DNA from: Meandrina meandrites
Taxonomy: Eukaryota; Cnidaria; Anthozoa; Scleractinia; Meandrinidae
Assembly: GCA_963693305.1 (NCBI GenBank)
Contig: OY855907.1
Location: 33,556,301 to 33,620,300 of the forward strand
DNA: 64,000 nucleotides
Direction: 5' to 3'
Each line of letters opens with the position of its first letter. Position 1 is the first letter of the stretch. Position numbers and translations under genes: made by a program. The notes beneath the pieces are model-generated. The model did no database searches and was not told the origin of the DNA. It saw nothing but the letters and a program-made list of their open reading frames with translations. This document shows positions 34,500-46,238 of this stretch, in pieces.

Positions 34500-36125
34500 G
34501 CCTATCATCCTTTGTAGGCAAACTACTTCAGCCTATAGCGCAAATACAGACTCGTATCTCAAAGATACGACAGATTTCATTACCTTAATTGAAAACACTA
34601 AGGTTTCAAGTAACGCAATCCTAGTCTCCATGGATGTCATTAGCCTTTACACAAACATCCCGCAGGAGGAAGGAATTACTTTAGTATGTCAAGCATGTGA
34701 AACCTTTCATGACAAAAACCCTCCTAGACCTCCTATGGTTGGTTTTCACGTGACGTCATCAAAATTCTAAAATCCAGAATCGCAAGACCCCTGAGTTTTT
34801 AGCATTCACTGGCTATTAGACATCCTTAATATATATCTTGTTGAACGTTTTTAGCTCGATAGCAGCCGCCGTCTTTAAGATAGACCATTTTGAATTTCGG
34901 AATTTCACACCACACGACATCAAGATGGCCGCCAGAAGGCTGTCACGTATGCTTCAAAATAATGCCTTATCCTACGATTTTTAACAATCTGAACAGTTGA
35001 GGTTTTGTGAGAAGTGTTTATGTGAGTGCTTACTTGTTCATGAGAGTGATATAACTGCCTTTTATAGCAGAAGTGAATTCCAGATGTTTTCATTGATTTC
35101 CGGCCGCCATGTTGGTGCCCAACTGCATGGGCACCAACATGGCGTTTCCATACAGAGCTCTGTAAATTTGTGTGGAACATTTTGACGGATAACTCGAGTA
35201 TGGAATACAGAACAAACCCGAGACTTGGACAAACAGAATATCTGGTAATTTTCTACAACCTATAATATTCTTGAGTTTTTTCACTCAATAGTTTTGGATT
35301 TACTTTTTTGTGGCGTGACAGTGAAAACCAGCAATACCTAATCCTAAAAGAAAATTCGTTCCATTTTAATGGAAAAACTATCTCCAAACACACGGAACAG
35401 CCATGGGCACTTAAATAGCCTTTGCCAATATTTTTATGGCGAAAATAAAAAAAAGGAGATCTTGAGGCAAAGCGCTAAGCAACCACTAGTGTGGGAAAGG
35501 TTTATTGGCGATATCTTTAATTTGTGGGACACAAACAAAGAATACATTCAGGCTTTCTTTGAGAAATCAAATTCTTATCACCCTACAATCAAGTTCACCG
35601 ATGAAGTCTCCGAAAATGAAACAACATTCTTGGGCACAACAGTCTATAACGGAGAGCGATTTGAGAATGAAAGCATTCTTTTATGCGCGTTTACATTTCA
35701 AACCAACTGAAACCTTTCAGTGCACTCACTTCAACAGCTGTCACCCACCAGGCGTTAAAAAAGGCTTTTTCAAAGGAGAAGCTCTCACACTTCTAAGGAC
35801 AAACTCTTCTTGAGTTACTTTTACAGACAACATTAAAACCTTCAAAACGTGCCTTATTTCTAGGGTTTATCCTAAGAAATTGGTGGAAAAGATCCTCTCA
35901 GAAGGTAACTATGCAGACAGAAAAACAGCTCTAACACAGAAAAGCTTCTACCCTTTGTGACGCAATTTTAACCATTATTACAATGTTTGGAAAGCATACT
36001 AATGGACAAATGGCATTTCATACAAGAACAACCATTACTCAGAGAGATATTCAAGGAGCCTCCCTTGATTTCTTATAGAAAATGAAAATCGCTTAAAGAC
36101 ATGCTTGTGAAAGCAAAACTTTAAA
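34500..36125 (+). mobile_element. Penelope-like element reverse transcriptase, broken
   Basis: Plus-strand pieces read SYLKDTTDFITLIENTKVSS, 'SMDVISLYTNIPQEEGI', then after an insertion 'HGTAMGT', 'FANIFMAKI', 'WERFIGDIFNLWDTNKE', 'CHPPGVKKGFFKGEAL' and 'YPKKLVEKILSE'. These are motifs of the Penelope-like RT family, in which the GIY-YIG part normally follows. There are frameshifts near 34545, 35400 and 35695, a stop near 35405 and a 589-bp insertion (34741-35329), so it is long dead. Confidence 0.75.
34741..35329. mobile_element. MITE inserted in the Penelope-like relic
   Basis: Begins ggttttcacgtgacgtcatc and ends with the complement of ggttttcactgtcacgcc, giving short terminal inverted repeats. 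Inside, 'gccgccatgttggtgcccaac' is followed by its mirror 'gggcaccaacatggcg'. A relative of its left part occurs at about 41870-41945 in a gene B intron ('ctagctattagacgtctttaatatatatcttgttgaa'). Confidence 0.65.
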
Positions 36126-37718
36126 GGCTGTGGAACAACACAATGGACACACAGCAGGAGTTGCGTAGCTCTGTCAATCCCCATTTTAGTCATGATTTTT
36201 GAAAAGCAGGTAAAACTTTACATTGTTATAAGACGGAAAAAACACTCCAAACACTTAACAGTATTTTTTTCCGGAAACAGTAAATTATAACAGCAAACAC
36301 TAAAAAATGTGGGCAAATAACACTAAACACTAAACCCCATTCATACCCTCTTTAAGCGTTGTTTTCACCAATTCTGTGTTCCTGTATACAATCTCGATTC
36401 CATGTCACAAACAACACGGCCACGAGAAACGAAATCGCAAAAACAGTGAGTGACCCTTGGTTGATTTTGTCATTATATTTTGTGTTCGAGCGTTTCTATG
36501 TATCCACATTGTCAGTATGCATGATCGCTCATTAGACTAAGACAGCCTGCTGTGTTAGTCTGAAGTAATCAAAAGAAAACACAGCAATCCCTAAAAACGT
36601 CTGAACTGCTAGAACTTCCTGTCTTAGCTCAAGGCTATCACTTACTTCCGCTTCAGAGAGGAGATAAAGCAAATTTTCTAATCTGGAGTTTTCTGATCAG
36701 TAAAACTGGAGAGGAAAACGGGTCTTGCGCGTGTGGCGATAGAGTGGGTGTAATAGGGAATGCATATGTTTAATTTATCTAACGAAAAAGCCTTGGGAAG
36801 CATATTTCCAAGTTGTCTTGTTTTCACATAATACCCAAGGTCAGGAAAGTTGACATGTAAGCGTGCTCGTGGTGTTTGTTTTCTCTCCAAATCTGTAAGA
36901 AAGATAATACGAACAAACAAAGTATGCTGCGGTGTTCAGTCCCTCAACTGAAAACTTTGTGACTTTTCTCGCTTTTTTAGGGTATGCATTTTGCGCGCAA
37001 GTGAGTAAAGTCCAACTCGTGCCATTCCCTTGTTCACTGTCATATAAAAGATACCAGATATTTAAAACTGAAAAAGTGGCGATACGCCAACTATTTCATT
37101 TCTTACGCAGAGATCAAAATATATGCTCCGTATCATTAAGTGCATCAACACTTACTGAGAGATATCCGTCTTTTAAGGTCGCATGGTATCAAATAACTAA
37201 AACAGAAGTGGAAAAACAACTGTCGTAATTACGTTTGGTTTGGTCTCAGTTATTGCATTGAAGCTATTTCCTGTAATCTCAATCAGTCTCGTATAACTTA
37301 AGCTGCCAAAAAGAGATTTCTATTTACATAAGTCAAGCGACTTTGCATCCCACTAACTAGATATGATCTAGTTAGTTAGATCTTAGATATGATCTAGAGT
37401 TTGATCTCATCAATTTTTTTAGCTGAGTATTGAAGAGGCAGAAACTTTTCGGTAAAAATCTTATTACCAAAATTTGCGCGGAGCTGTTGTTGCCTTTCCG
37501 ACAATAATCGCAGCTTGCGTTTACTCGAACACTAGAAAACGACATATTTTATCTCTTCGGAAAAGCTCGAAAACAATTTATATTTCCCATATCATAAAAG
37601 TACGAGATAACCCTTAACTATTACAAAAGAATAAAATCTGAGCAGATTACAAGCTTGCCTTTAACGTCATTCGTCTCTCATCCTTAGCTCTTATCCTGAA
37701 AATTTGTCTTCTACTTAC

Positions 37719-37947
37719 CCTCCGGCGTTTCCATTTTGTCTTTGTGATCTGTTGTCTGCGGTGATCCGACCTCGATGCGCTTTTCGACTTTGGAAATTCG
37801 CAATTCATTCATCTCCGTTTTCCTGTTTATCGATTCCATCCTCAAAAACAGCGCCACAATTAACAACATGGAAATAAAGGACAGAACCGAGGAACCTTTG
37901 TGGAGAGCGTCGCCACATTTGGCGGAAGATTTCTTGTTTGCGTCCAT
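37719..37947 (-). CDS. Gene C exon 1: type II membrane anchor
   Basis: ATG at 37947 is the shared start (an extra upstream in-frame ATG at 37959 exists only here). Basic N-terminus, hydrophobic SVLSFISMLLIVALFL, then a charged, helix-prone segment. Ends in phase 1 at GTAAGT. Confidence 0.8.
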
Positions 37948-37959
37948 GATGGATTCCAT

Positions 37960-39400
37960 TTAACAAACAATTGTTCAGTGAATCGAAGCTCGACTACCGT
38001 GCTAACTGTTTGATTTCTCTTCAGCAGTTTTATGTTCCTGCACACTTGACATTCCAAGACAAAACTCTAAAGCGCCGGAAACCGTTATTAATTGATCTCT
38101 CATCGTTTATAGAGAACTTTAACCTTCAGTGAGAAAAACGACAAAATCTTTTCTCCTAGCACAAGAGCGTATACGGTCGGTATCTTTAGAACCCTGCTGG
38201 GACTATTCTAAAATATATCAAGATTTCCTCGTTTATAATGTGGTAAGGGCGAACCATTAGAAAACTATTTAGAAGGGATGGGGGAATACGCATGATTTTT
38301 TTCCTTCGTCGCTGTGCAGGATGTATTTCTTGGGGGAGAGGGGTAAAGACCTCTGCAAAAACATTTCCCTTTCATGGCTGGAGTTTTGTTTTACTCCATT
38401 GGCTGTCTATGATTGTTTTTTAGGAAATTTTCACTGACAAGGACTTTTTTCTATTTGGCCCACCACCCCACCAGTCATAACTTGCATTTGTTTCTTTTGG
38501 TCTTTCACTATGAAAATGAAATGGAATATCGATTCTATTAAGGGGAACTTGGCGCAAAAAATAGGGAACAATTGAATTGATTGAGGAGACACAAGAAAAA
38601 AATGAAATTACCTTCTCCCACCCCTACCCCCATATTTTGCTCGCTTGGCGGAGGAACTGCAGTGTTTCGGTAAAATAAACTGAAGTCAAATGATTTTAAC
38701 AATTATTTAATAGCATTGCCTTTCTTTACAAGTATTTGCCTTCTTTCTTCCTTTCTTTACATGTTCGCTTCTCGTATTTGTCTTAGTGTTACAATCAGTG
38801 CTACTTTTCATCAATTTTATCACAAGCATTGATATAAGCGTTATCAACAGAATAAATTGATAAAAGAACTAGAACTTCATCGAATAAGACTTAACTTTTG
38901 CCTATCCTAAGGATGAAATATATATTTCGCTTGGAGGTGATGCACACTAAAGACCTAATTTATAATTTAAACATAAACCACCAAGTTATCGATAAAGATG
39001 ATATGTACTGCATATCATCTTTATCATTCATTCACCCAGCTTAAAATTCACTATCTTCATTATTTATTCACCAAGATATCATTTATCATTAAAAAGGTAA
39101 AACCATTCTCCGATTTAACGCAAACCCATCCCGCTGAAATCTTGAGGTGGGACATAACCTTTACCTTTTAAGAAGATCTGTCCTGATGGTATACAGGTGA
39201 AGGGGAAGGGATTAACTATACGGTATTTTTAAACTGAAATATGCCTTTGGGCCTATGTTATGTTTTAGTAGAACAGTTGATAGGGAGTAAATCATTATTT
39301 TTTAAATTCATTTTCTTTTATTCTTGATCTGGAGCATATCCTCTCTTTCTTAAAGCCTTGTAGATTTGGGAGTATTTGAAAGTCTTTTCTATATATATAT
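37960..39400. other. Gene C 5' flank conserved with genes A and E
   Basis: Matches the regions upstream of 54527 and 6308, for example 'ctaactgtttgatttc.cttcagcagttt.atgttcctg' and 'gaaccctgctgggact.ttctaaaatatatcaagatttc'. Probably contains the 5' UTR and promoter. No specific site is assigned. Confidence 0.5.
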
Positions 39401-39407
39401 ATAGGTA

Positions 39408-39664
39408 CCGTATTTTCTCGATTAGACACCCCCGGCGTTTATGTCAAACTTGGTGGACCCGGCGTTTAATTGACTACTGCAGTTTATTCAAGCTTGGTAT
39501 TCATTGTAAATGTTTTAATTCATTATTTTTGACAAAAAATGTATCTGGCTAATAAACTTACAGCTTATTATACCTTAAATAAAAAACCTGAGGGGCCTAT
39601 TTTCAACTCCACATTGGAGACCCGGCCTTTATTCGGTACCCAGCGTTTAATCGAGAAAATACGG
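39408..39664. mobile_element. 257-bp MITE with 17-bp inverted ends
   Basis: Starts ccgtattttctcgattag and ends with taatcgagaaaatacgg. The paralogous sequence near 56385 upstream of gene A reads 'ttaggtatatcagtatacc' without it, so it inserted after the module duplication. Confidence 0.7.
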
Positions 39665-39669
39665 CATAT

Positions 39670-40470
39670 CGGTATATCACTACCACTACTAGTGAGACCC
39701 AGACTGTCGGAGTCGCAAGCAGACAGGAACCTCTCGGAGAGCACGGGACTAGCATCCTAATTGGTTTGTTATTATTTCGTTTCTGCTTGCGACTGCGACA
39801 ATCTGGTTTTCACAGATCATAAGCGAAGGTGTCATAAGTGGAATCGGAAGAAAATGGAAACGTTTTGATTAATCCGACTCCGATTCAGTCGCGCTTATAT
39901 GACTCCGCTCACGACTCAGATTTTGGATTTTCACTCGGTCGTAAGCACTCTTACGACTCCGAATTCGATTCTGACGTCGACCACGTCGCTTGTGAAAGTC
40001 AGCCTTCACTAAACCCAGAATTATAGAGTACACGTCATTCAACTCATTATTCAACAAACTACAAGGTAGCAAATTGTCTTGGGAAACAATTTTCATTTAA
40101 ATCCAGCTTGGAACTAACGTTGTCATCATGTTAAGCGACGTGGGGGTGTTTCTGTGCAATTTGAAACGTTTTGGAATTATTTACTGCAATCCCACTTTGG
40201 TTTCAAAACAGAAGCGTTTTCAAAATATTGTCAAGCTCAATTTTTTTTTTAAAATGCTAAGAACGTTACTGAGCCGGACCGTACTCTCAATACAGATGTT
40301 ACGTTCTTGTATAAAAGAGTGTATTACATATGAATTAATTTAAATTAGTCGAATCTAATTCTACCTAACGTTGTTAACAGCTATTATTATGACAATTCTT
40401 TTTTTCAACAAATTAGAGTTCAAGTATAATCTGGAACGTTAGTTTCTTGAAGATGTAGCTTGTGATTGGT
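39670..40470. other. Spacer between genes B and C
   Basis: Partly conserved with 56390-56540. It contains a region of 'ttacgactccgatt'-type words with internal inverted symmetry (39840-39990), probably another small repeat. No gene. Confidence 0.45.
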
Positions 40471-40475
40471 CCCAC

Positions 40476-41147
40476 TCAACGAATCCACAGATTCAATGAA
40501 TAGGACTGGGACGGAACGTTTCCAGTTATAGCATTATAACCAAAGTCATATTGTGTTGAGCTCCCTCCCAGATCTTCAACAAAAGAAGCACGGTCAGCTT
40601 CTGTTATTCCAATCCCGTGATCAGCACGTGTGCAACTCGTGGTCCCTCCTCCACCAATCATCATCACTGCTCCATCGCCATAACGACTACCGGAGTCACA
40701 CCAGAAGCCGATCTTGTTGGCGCTTTGGATGTTTCCACTGCACTCAGCCTGTTGAAACCCGTCTGTTTTCTTGTACTGACCGCCATATTGAACTGTACAA
40801 CTTCCTAGGCACTGGTCTCTGGCCCAAACTTTGCCATTTCTAAAGTCGCCATAACTTGTGATTTTAGATCGGAACGTTTGTCCAGCCAAACAGTTACCTG
40901 TGGTCTGTAACAAAGGAGTGTGACTGAGGTCATCACTGCGTGTGATCTTAAATTCACTGCCCATGACCAACCAAAAGGCTGGAGAGATCATGTCAGTGTT
41001 AATGAATGGATTTGTTGTTGTTCCCATGGCAACTTGCTTGTCATACCACCAATATCCGGTGTCTTTCATCCAGTTCTTTGTGTCATTATTTGAGAATCGG
41101 GCGATAAGAGTCCATCCCTTGCCATCTGATATCATGTCACAGTAAAC
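40476..41147 (-). CDS. Gene B FReD exon
   Basis: 224 codons including the stop, phase 0. Opens VYCDMISDGKGWTLIARF, ends SYSLNLWIR. Acceptor AACAG. The last 30 codons ('YNAITGNVPSQSY') resemble gene D rather than A or C. Confidence 0.85.
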   Translation of the reverse strand, partial: VYCDMISDGKGWTLIARFSNNDTKNWMKDTGYWWYDKQVAMGTTTNPFINTDMISPAFWLVMGSEFKITRSDDLSHTPLLQTTGNCLAGQTFRSKITSYGDFRNGKVWARDQCLGSCTVQYGGQYKKTDGFQQAECSGNIQSANKIGFWCDSGSRYGDGAVMMIGGGGTTSCTRADHGIGITEADRASFVEDLGGSSTQYDFGYNAITGNVPSQSYSLNLWIR

Positions 41148-44100
41148 CTGTTATAGAATAATAGGTTTCATGCTGAGTTAATTAACAGTAACCCAAAGCT
41201 AGAGTAAAAGTCGAGAGCACGAGTATATGTTCCAGTCAACGTAAGGGAGTATCAAGTTTAGCCTGCGAGCAGGCTTAACTTTGGGTCAAACGGGTGAATG
41301 GCGAAGCCGCGAAAGAGAGCGTTGAAGCCGCGATAAGCGAGTTGCGAAGCCACGAGAAAGTGAGCCTGCTACGATCTCTGTACTTTTTTTCATTTCCACC
41401 CAGGAAACCACAGGAAAAAGATACGCCATTAAAATTTCACCGGAAGTTTTATATTTGCAGCGCGTTGACAGCACGGTGCTAATTACGATAGCAAAATTCT
41501 GGTGTGGAAGAAGTAATCGAGAAAAACAAACCAGGAATTCGACTTCTTGTGAAGGTCAAGTACCCAAAACGAAAGACCACAGAGAGGTTGCCATTGACAT
41601 TCAGAGGCCAAGTATGGAGAGTTATTCTTGTACTCGACGAAGAAATGGGAGCACAAGTGTCGCAAACATTTGCCATATCCAGTCGGCAAACCGGCGAGTC
41701 TCGATTCAACAGTAGACATTTTACAGCAGTATCCTGCTCCTTCTTTAGTTTGAAATTTAAACCCAAAACAGACTGAAACTTCGTTAATACATCAGGAAAA
41801 CACGCACTCAACTCTCCCTCAGAATTCATGTTGTTTTCCCGTGAGTCCGGGACTCTACAATCTAGAATTGTAAATTAAATCCCCTGCGATTTTATCCTTC
41901 ACTAGCTATTAGACGTCTTTAATATATATCTTGTTGAAAGGTTTTGTTTTTCAAAATAAAAAAAAGCAATGAACCTGTACCAAAACGTACTTGCTCTCTT
42001 AAAGGGACACTGTCACGGACATTTTTTGGCTTTTTTAGTAACGGGAGACCAAATTTACGGCTAAGTACTTTCAACTATGCAGGAAATGCTCCTAGAACGG
42101 TAAGGGGAAGGATGTCTAGCAAATTGTTTAAAGAAGAGGGTGACCGTAAAAGGTTTTCATCAATTTTTCAAAACCACAAGGACAGAACTTGAAACAGTCA
42201 GGCTGACTTTTTCAAGTTGAGATCAAAACCTCCCGATAGTATCACAGTGATATCACTCTATATTTAGCTTCAGTACACTGGTATAGTAATTTTAAGAAAA
42301 CTTGACCACTTTTAATATCTGACTCTAAAACACTGCTATCATCATCGATGAAACAGGGCCTGGTGATTCTTGTCCGGACGATTTAATCCTCACTAAACGG
42401 ATTTATGATGAACAACAAACAGTAATTTCGTAATGCCGTTCGCTCGTCCTCTGCAGTTCTGCTCTTCTTCGAAAAATTAATTCAGCCACATGTTTGGCTT
42501 CTTGATCACGGAAAGGTCGTTCTTGGAATTGCCTACTCGTGAAAGACATATGTCATATCATGGCCTATTACCAGGGATGAACACTTCTAGTTATGGACTT
42601 CTGACAATACTATACACTGTGACAACAAAACATTACCTTCGTACTGACATTTTGGATCTTTTGAATGCAAAAAAAAAAAAAACAGAAGCAGTGTTCAAAT
42701 CTCACAGAGCCTCCCTCCAAATCAATTGGACGGAATGACGTCACTAATATGTGGCCAGTTTCCTGAGCAATATATAAAATGGCGGCCGCCAATATCGAAT
42801 TTTGCAACATTTGGAGACAAAATTTCTCAGGTTACAAGGCTCTTTGGAACTTGAAACTTTGATGAGTATCTAATTTTTATATGTACTTTTTTAAATGATG
42901 GCGAGAAAAAATATATCTTTTCTGGAGTAACCTTCTCCTTTAAGATAAAGAAAACACAAGCGTAGCAATTAAGGATTTAAAATGGCTCAAATTAACTGTA
43001 CTTATATTGATCATGTGATATATTGTTTTCCTCTCGACGGATCAATTTTAGACTTACTTTATAAAAAAAAAATTGTAATCATAAGGAAGTTGCATGGAAA
43101 TAATGTTTGGCCTCACCTCAAATGTAGAAGGGCTTTTAGGATTTGTATAATAGATGCCATCCGTTAGTTTCCCGGAATGTCCTTTCTGGATCTCATCACA
43201 CGACGCACCTGTGCAAAAAGAACAAAAAAGGTCAGCCACAACAATTTTTTTCCCACCGTAACCATATAAATAACAAGATATAAGGTGACTAAAAACGTAT
43301 AAAAGAAAGGTGACTTTTCAGCGTATGCGGTACCTGACGGATCTTAATGGGCAAATGCAGTTTGGAGATTTATAGGGCGAATAACGATATTCTTTGGGAT
43401 ACAAATGTGAATTCAAATTAACTCTGACTCCCTCTAGCTCTTTTTCAGATTGTACGGTCCTGATCAACATGGTCAACGTCCTAAACCTGTTGGATTTTCG
43501 TGACATGATGAGTTGTGTTTCAAAACGTGGCTACCAAAGTGAGGTTTTTGCTCATTCGTCAATAAATGGCGCAATTCGTCAAAATGCTCTTCACGTAGTT
43601 TTTTTTTTTTTCAGCACGTTTAATTTCTACGGGCTAAACTAGAAATTTAGACATAATAATATGACAAACAAATAGTATAAGTCCTTCTGTATAAGGGCTG
43701 CTTATTTGTCAAGATATCGAGAGTTGTGTTTTTTGAAATGGTAAAAAAAATGGACAAAACGATTTTTTTTAAGATTGATCAAAGAGTAGATAGGAAATTG
43801 TGTGAAAAAAAAATCAAGGAAACTTTCCTTTTTTCTGTGCTGGCGTACTGAGAGCTCTATTTTGCACAAATTTCATCTGCCATCATTCGCTTCTCGCGGG
43901 CTCGTTCGCGCGTTATTTCCAACTTTCCTTGATTAATCCACAACAACTGACCTCGGTGGAACTTTTAAACAATATGTTTAAAGCCAACTCACCAAACTGA
44001 CCAAAAAGATGTTTTGGACGACTTGGGTTCGCCATATTCACAGACAGATGCTATCAACAGTCATGTTTTAAAGCCTTGTTGTTTTGCGAGCATTAATAAC

Positions 44101-45496
44101 TTAACAGGCAGCATTATGTCTTTTTTGTAAAAAAAAAACGATATTTATACGTAAAATAGAACTCCTTTGCCGTTTATGACGTCTTTGACATGCTGCCAAT
44201 AATTCTACCACACTTCTTGTATTTTCAAACAGTAGAAGCACATTCACACGCGTGTTGCTCTATGAAAGCATAATTTCTCTATATTTTTGGCTTGAAAGTA
44301 CATAAAATTGTAGTTTTAAACTGCAATCCTTTAGATTTTCTACAAAAACAATTAGACATCTCTCCCTCGCTCTCTGTGAGACGATAGTCAACTCATCTGC
44401 GCCTCGTAGTAGACTATTTACTCTAGAAAAGCTAAGACTGATTGTTAAACAGCATATGCAACCTGTCACAATCTCGTTCTAGTCCAAAGCTCTTTGTATA
44501 TCTACTGCCAGTGCTAAAATCGTATTGCAAGACATTTCCTTTAAACTAAAGCACAATAACCGATCGAGATCTACCTTTGGAGAGTTAGGCATAACTTTTA
44601 ACGCCATTATGCAAATTGACACTGTATGTTTCTTACCCGGCGGAAGTTCACATTTTTCTCCAGCCCACGGTGCTTTGCACGAACATGAAAATGTTTGTTT
44701 CGTCTCGTCACTTACACAAGAGCCGCCATTGAGACAACCGGTCATGAGACATCCCTGAAAAGTTTAAATAAGAACAAATAAACTGAATCCCAAAGCAGGA
44801 AAATGTACAAGAACTGTCGGTTTTAAGCAGGTGTTTAGGAAGTTGCTTATCTTCATTATGAATAGCGCTTATCCTGTGTACGCTTGCTTCATCTTCCTGT
44901 GCTCCTGTCGAATTTCAGTTTTGGCTCTCACGCCGTTGTACAGAAAGCCCAAAATTACGAAACCATAATGAAAGTGCGTTTAAAAGAATTTTTTAACTCG
45001 AATAAAAGATAATGAGACTTATAAAACCCAACCGTAGATAACAAATGGTAGTCGTTCCGAGGCTCGTGACTTGTTGCTTAGGCCTGCATTTCCAGTGTTG
45101 CAAACTGTTCAAATAAATCTCAAATTGAATGTTTTAAGTTAACAGAAAGGAAATCACCTTCAAAAACATGGAAAATGTTACTCCTTGTTGATCATGAAAC
45201 TTGGTCTTTGCGTCGATGGCCCCGTGCTTGTTCAGTTCGCAAGTTCCTTTGACGTTCTTGTCGGATGGCAGCTTGAAGTTTGTAGAAGTACACCAGAAAT
45301 TTCTCAAGCACGAATGGCTGCAAAACATCAAACTGGGAGACTCAAACCGTTTGACAACGTGGCCTTTAAGCCGCTGATTTTCCTGCGTCGTGAAGAATGC
45401 AGAACGAGAAGGTGTAGAGTCTTCTTCGGCGGCGAAAATGGCGATATGTACAATTCCTTGAAACAGGACAATGAATAAAACTCTTTTCGCGTCCAT
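40476..45496 (-). CDS. Gene B: secreted PAN-EGF-fibrinogen-related protein
   Basis: Four exons, 45496-45158, 44754-44637, 43208-43117 and 41147-40476, joining in phases 0, 1, 0 to a 406-residue protein with no internal stop. Order: signal peptide (about 1-27), PAN/apple-like domain (about 45-113), one EGF domain (about 114-150), then a fibrinogen-related domain (about 153-406). The FReD has the 'SCDEI...DGIYY' start, 'VYCDM..DGKGWTLIARF' and an intelectin-like 'MMIGGGG.TSCTRADHGIGIT' near the end, suggesting an extracellular lectin, perhaps calcium-dependent. Neighbour A encodes the membrane-anchored partner with the same FReD. No function has been shown; recognition of glycans or microbes is inferred from the family. 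This is the intact secreted copy; D is its broken paralogue. Confidence 0.85.
41230..41860. repeat. Repeat in gene B intron 3
   Basis: Begins near 'agcctgcgagcaggcttaac', a small palindrome, followed by 'ggcgaagccgcgaaag' words. Several overlapping frames are open on both strands (41455-41830) without domains. Gene D lacks this block in its much shorter intron, so it is an insertion. Confidence 0.5.
41999..42943. mobile_element. 0.94-kb TTAA-flanked element in gene B
   Basis: Left end TTAAAGGGACACTGTCACGG, right end (complement) TTAAAGGAGAAGGTTACTCC: a TTAA duplication with a shared AGG terminus, like the element at 25352-26973. The gene D intron has a single TTTAA followed by similar flank ('gaaacaggaaagacgagggtagcaat', 10950), consistent with an empty site. 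No transposase. Confidence 0.6.
43117..43208 (-). CDS. Gene B exon 3: start of the FReD
   Basis: 92 bases, phase 1 in, 0 out. Encodes GASCDEIQKGHSGKLTDGIY and on to ..SPSTFE. Acceptor GCACAG, donor GAG|GTGAGG. Confidence 0.85.
44637..44754 (-). CDS. Gene B exon 2: EGF domain
   Basis: 118 bases, phase 0 in, 1 out. Six EGF cysteines in 'GCLMTGCLNGGSC ... SCSCKAPWAGEKC'. Acceptor TTTCAG, donor CCGG|GTAAGA. Confidence 0.85.
45158..45496 (-). CDS. Gene B exon 1: signal peptide and PAN domain
   Basis: 113 codons from the ATG at 45496. Signal peptide MDAKRVLFIVLFQGIVHIAI.., then a PAN-like cysteine pattern 'FCSHSCLRNFWCTSTNF ... GTCELN'. Ends FLK at a GTGATT donor. Confidence 0.85.
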
Positions 45497-45504
45497 CACT
45501 AAAG

Positions 45505-46238
45505 TGGAATATTCCAAAAAGAGTTACGCCAGCTTGGCGCATTGGGAATGCGTCATGTTGCCAACCAACCGGAGGCTCAGTCAATTCTCAGAGATGGCTA
45601 CTTGACCTGCAATGTAGAGCCCTCAGATTCCGTCGGCTCCTCGGTAAGCGGTGAGTCACTGAGACAAACTAAAGGACAATAAAATTCCGGCCGTGGAAGT
45701 TGAGAAAACAGAAACTTCGGAATAAACTTTTTGGTTTTAAAAGGTATTTGAAATATCAAATTAGTTTAGTTTTTTTAGTTTCTCTTCTCGGTTTATATCA
45801 CTAGTTTTTACTTGTTTAATACAGTGTTCAATTCCAAATAAAAACTTACTAACCAGTTGTGGATTACGATCTCTAGTAACGCAGAATTTGGTCATTTGTC
45901 GTTGTTGTTTTGCAAAGTACGGCAAAAGAAAAATGAACAATTATAAGGACTGACAAAGCATGCGCATCGCTTCGCGCTGGATACGTCACCGAAACGAGTA
46001 GTGACGTCATACAAAGCAATACCGCGAATGCCTGGGGAAAATGCCGTTCAGGAACTAGGTAAGCGTAGAGCAATTGTACAGCTCGTCTTTTGTTTGATGT
46101 CCACGTTCTCGCTTCCATTGAATAAAACTTATAGGCAGACTTACAGGCAATGCAATTCCGTTTCCAGCTGTTGGCGCTATTTGAACTAAATAGAATAAAA
46201 ACACGAATATGAGGTTCAACAGGCCAACTGCAATGTAG
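45505..46238 (-). promoter_or_regulatory. Probable 5' flank / promoter of gene B
   Basis: Directly abuts the start codon and is closely conserved with 17391-18120 upstream of gene D, including 'gtgacgtcatac' (a CRE-like TGACGTCA). Start site and core promoter elements are not resolved. Confidence 0.45.

Larger units (their letters stand above)
33840..36360. mobile_element. Composite repeat: inverted ends around a Penelope-like relic
   Basis: The left end 'gtttaaggagggtctgaatggg' (33847-33868) is mirrored on the right by 'cccattcataccctctttaag' (about 36335-36357). Near both ends 'aacactaaacact' and poly(T)-rich 'cattttaca' words recur. A degenerate 'cgaagatttccgaag' array occupies 34050-34170. 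The Penelope-like reverse transcriptase remnant lies inside. It accounts for most of the excess length of gene C intron 1 over gene A. Confidence 0.5.
18645..37947 (-). pseudogene. Gene C: membrane collagen-Ig-Ig-FReD protein, transposon-split copy
   Basis: Second complete copy of the membrane-type gene. Exons: 37947-37719 (TM anchor), 32517-27004 (collagen and Ig1, split by a transposon at 27076-31845), 24879-24610 (Ig2) and 19295-18645 (FReD). The short exon encoding the start of the FReD, present in A, B and D, was not found between 24610 and 19295; without it Ig2 (phase 1) and FReD (phase 0) do not join in frame. The FReD ends NL-stop instead of NLWIR-stop, and the poly(A) signal seen in A reads AATTAAC here. 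The first part could still give a membrane-anchored collagen protein ending 30 or so residues inside the transposon. The collagen stretch (35 G-x-y triplets) is longer than in A (24). Best read as a decaying copy. Confidence 0.75.

Noticed and set aside
41455..41829. Clustered overlapping frames (up to 116 codons) on both strands in the gene B intron.
   Set aside because: They fall in an insertion absent from the sister gene and show no domain; the frames overlap on opposite strands.
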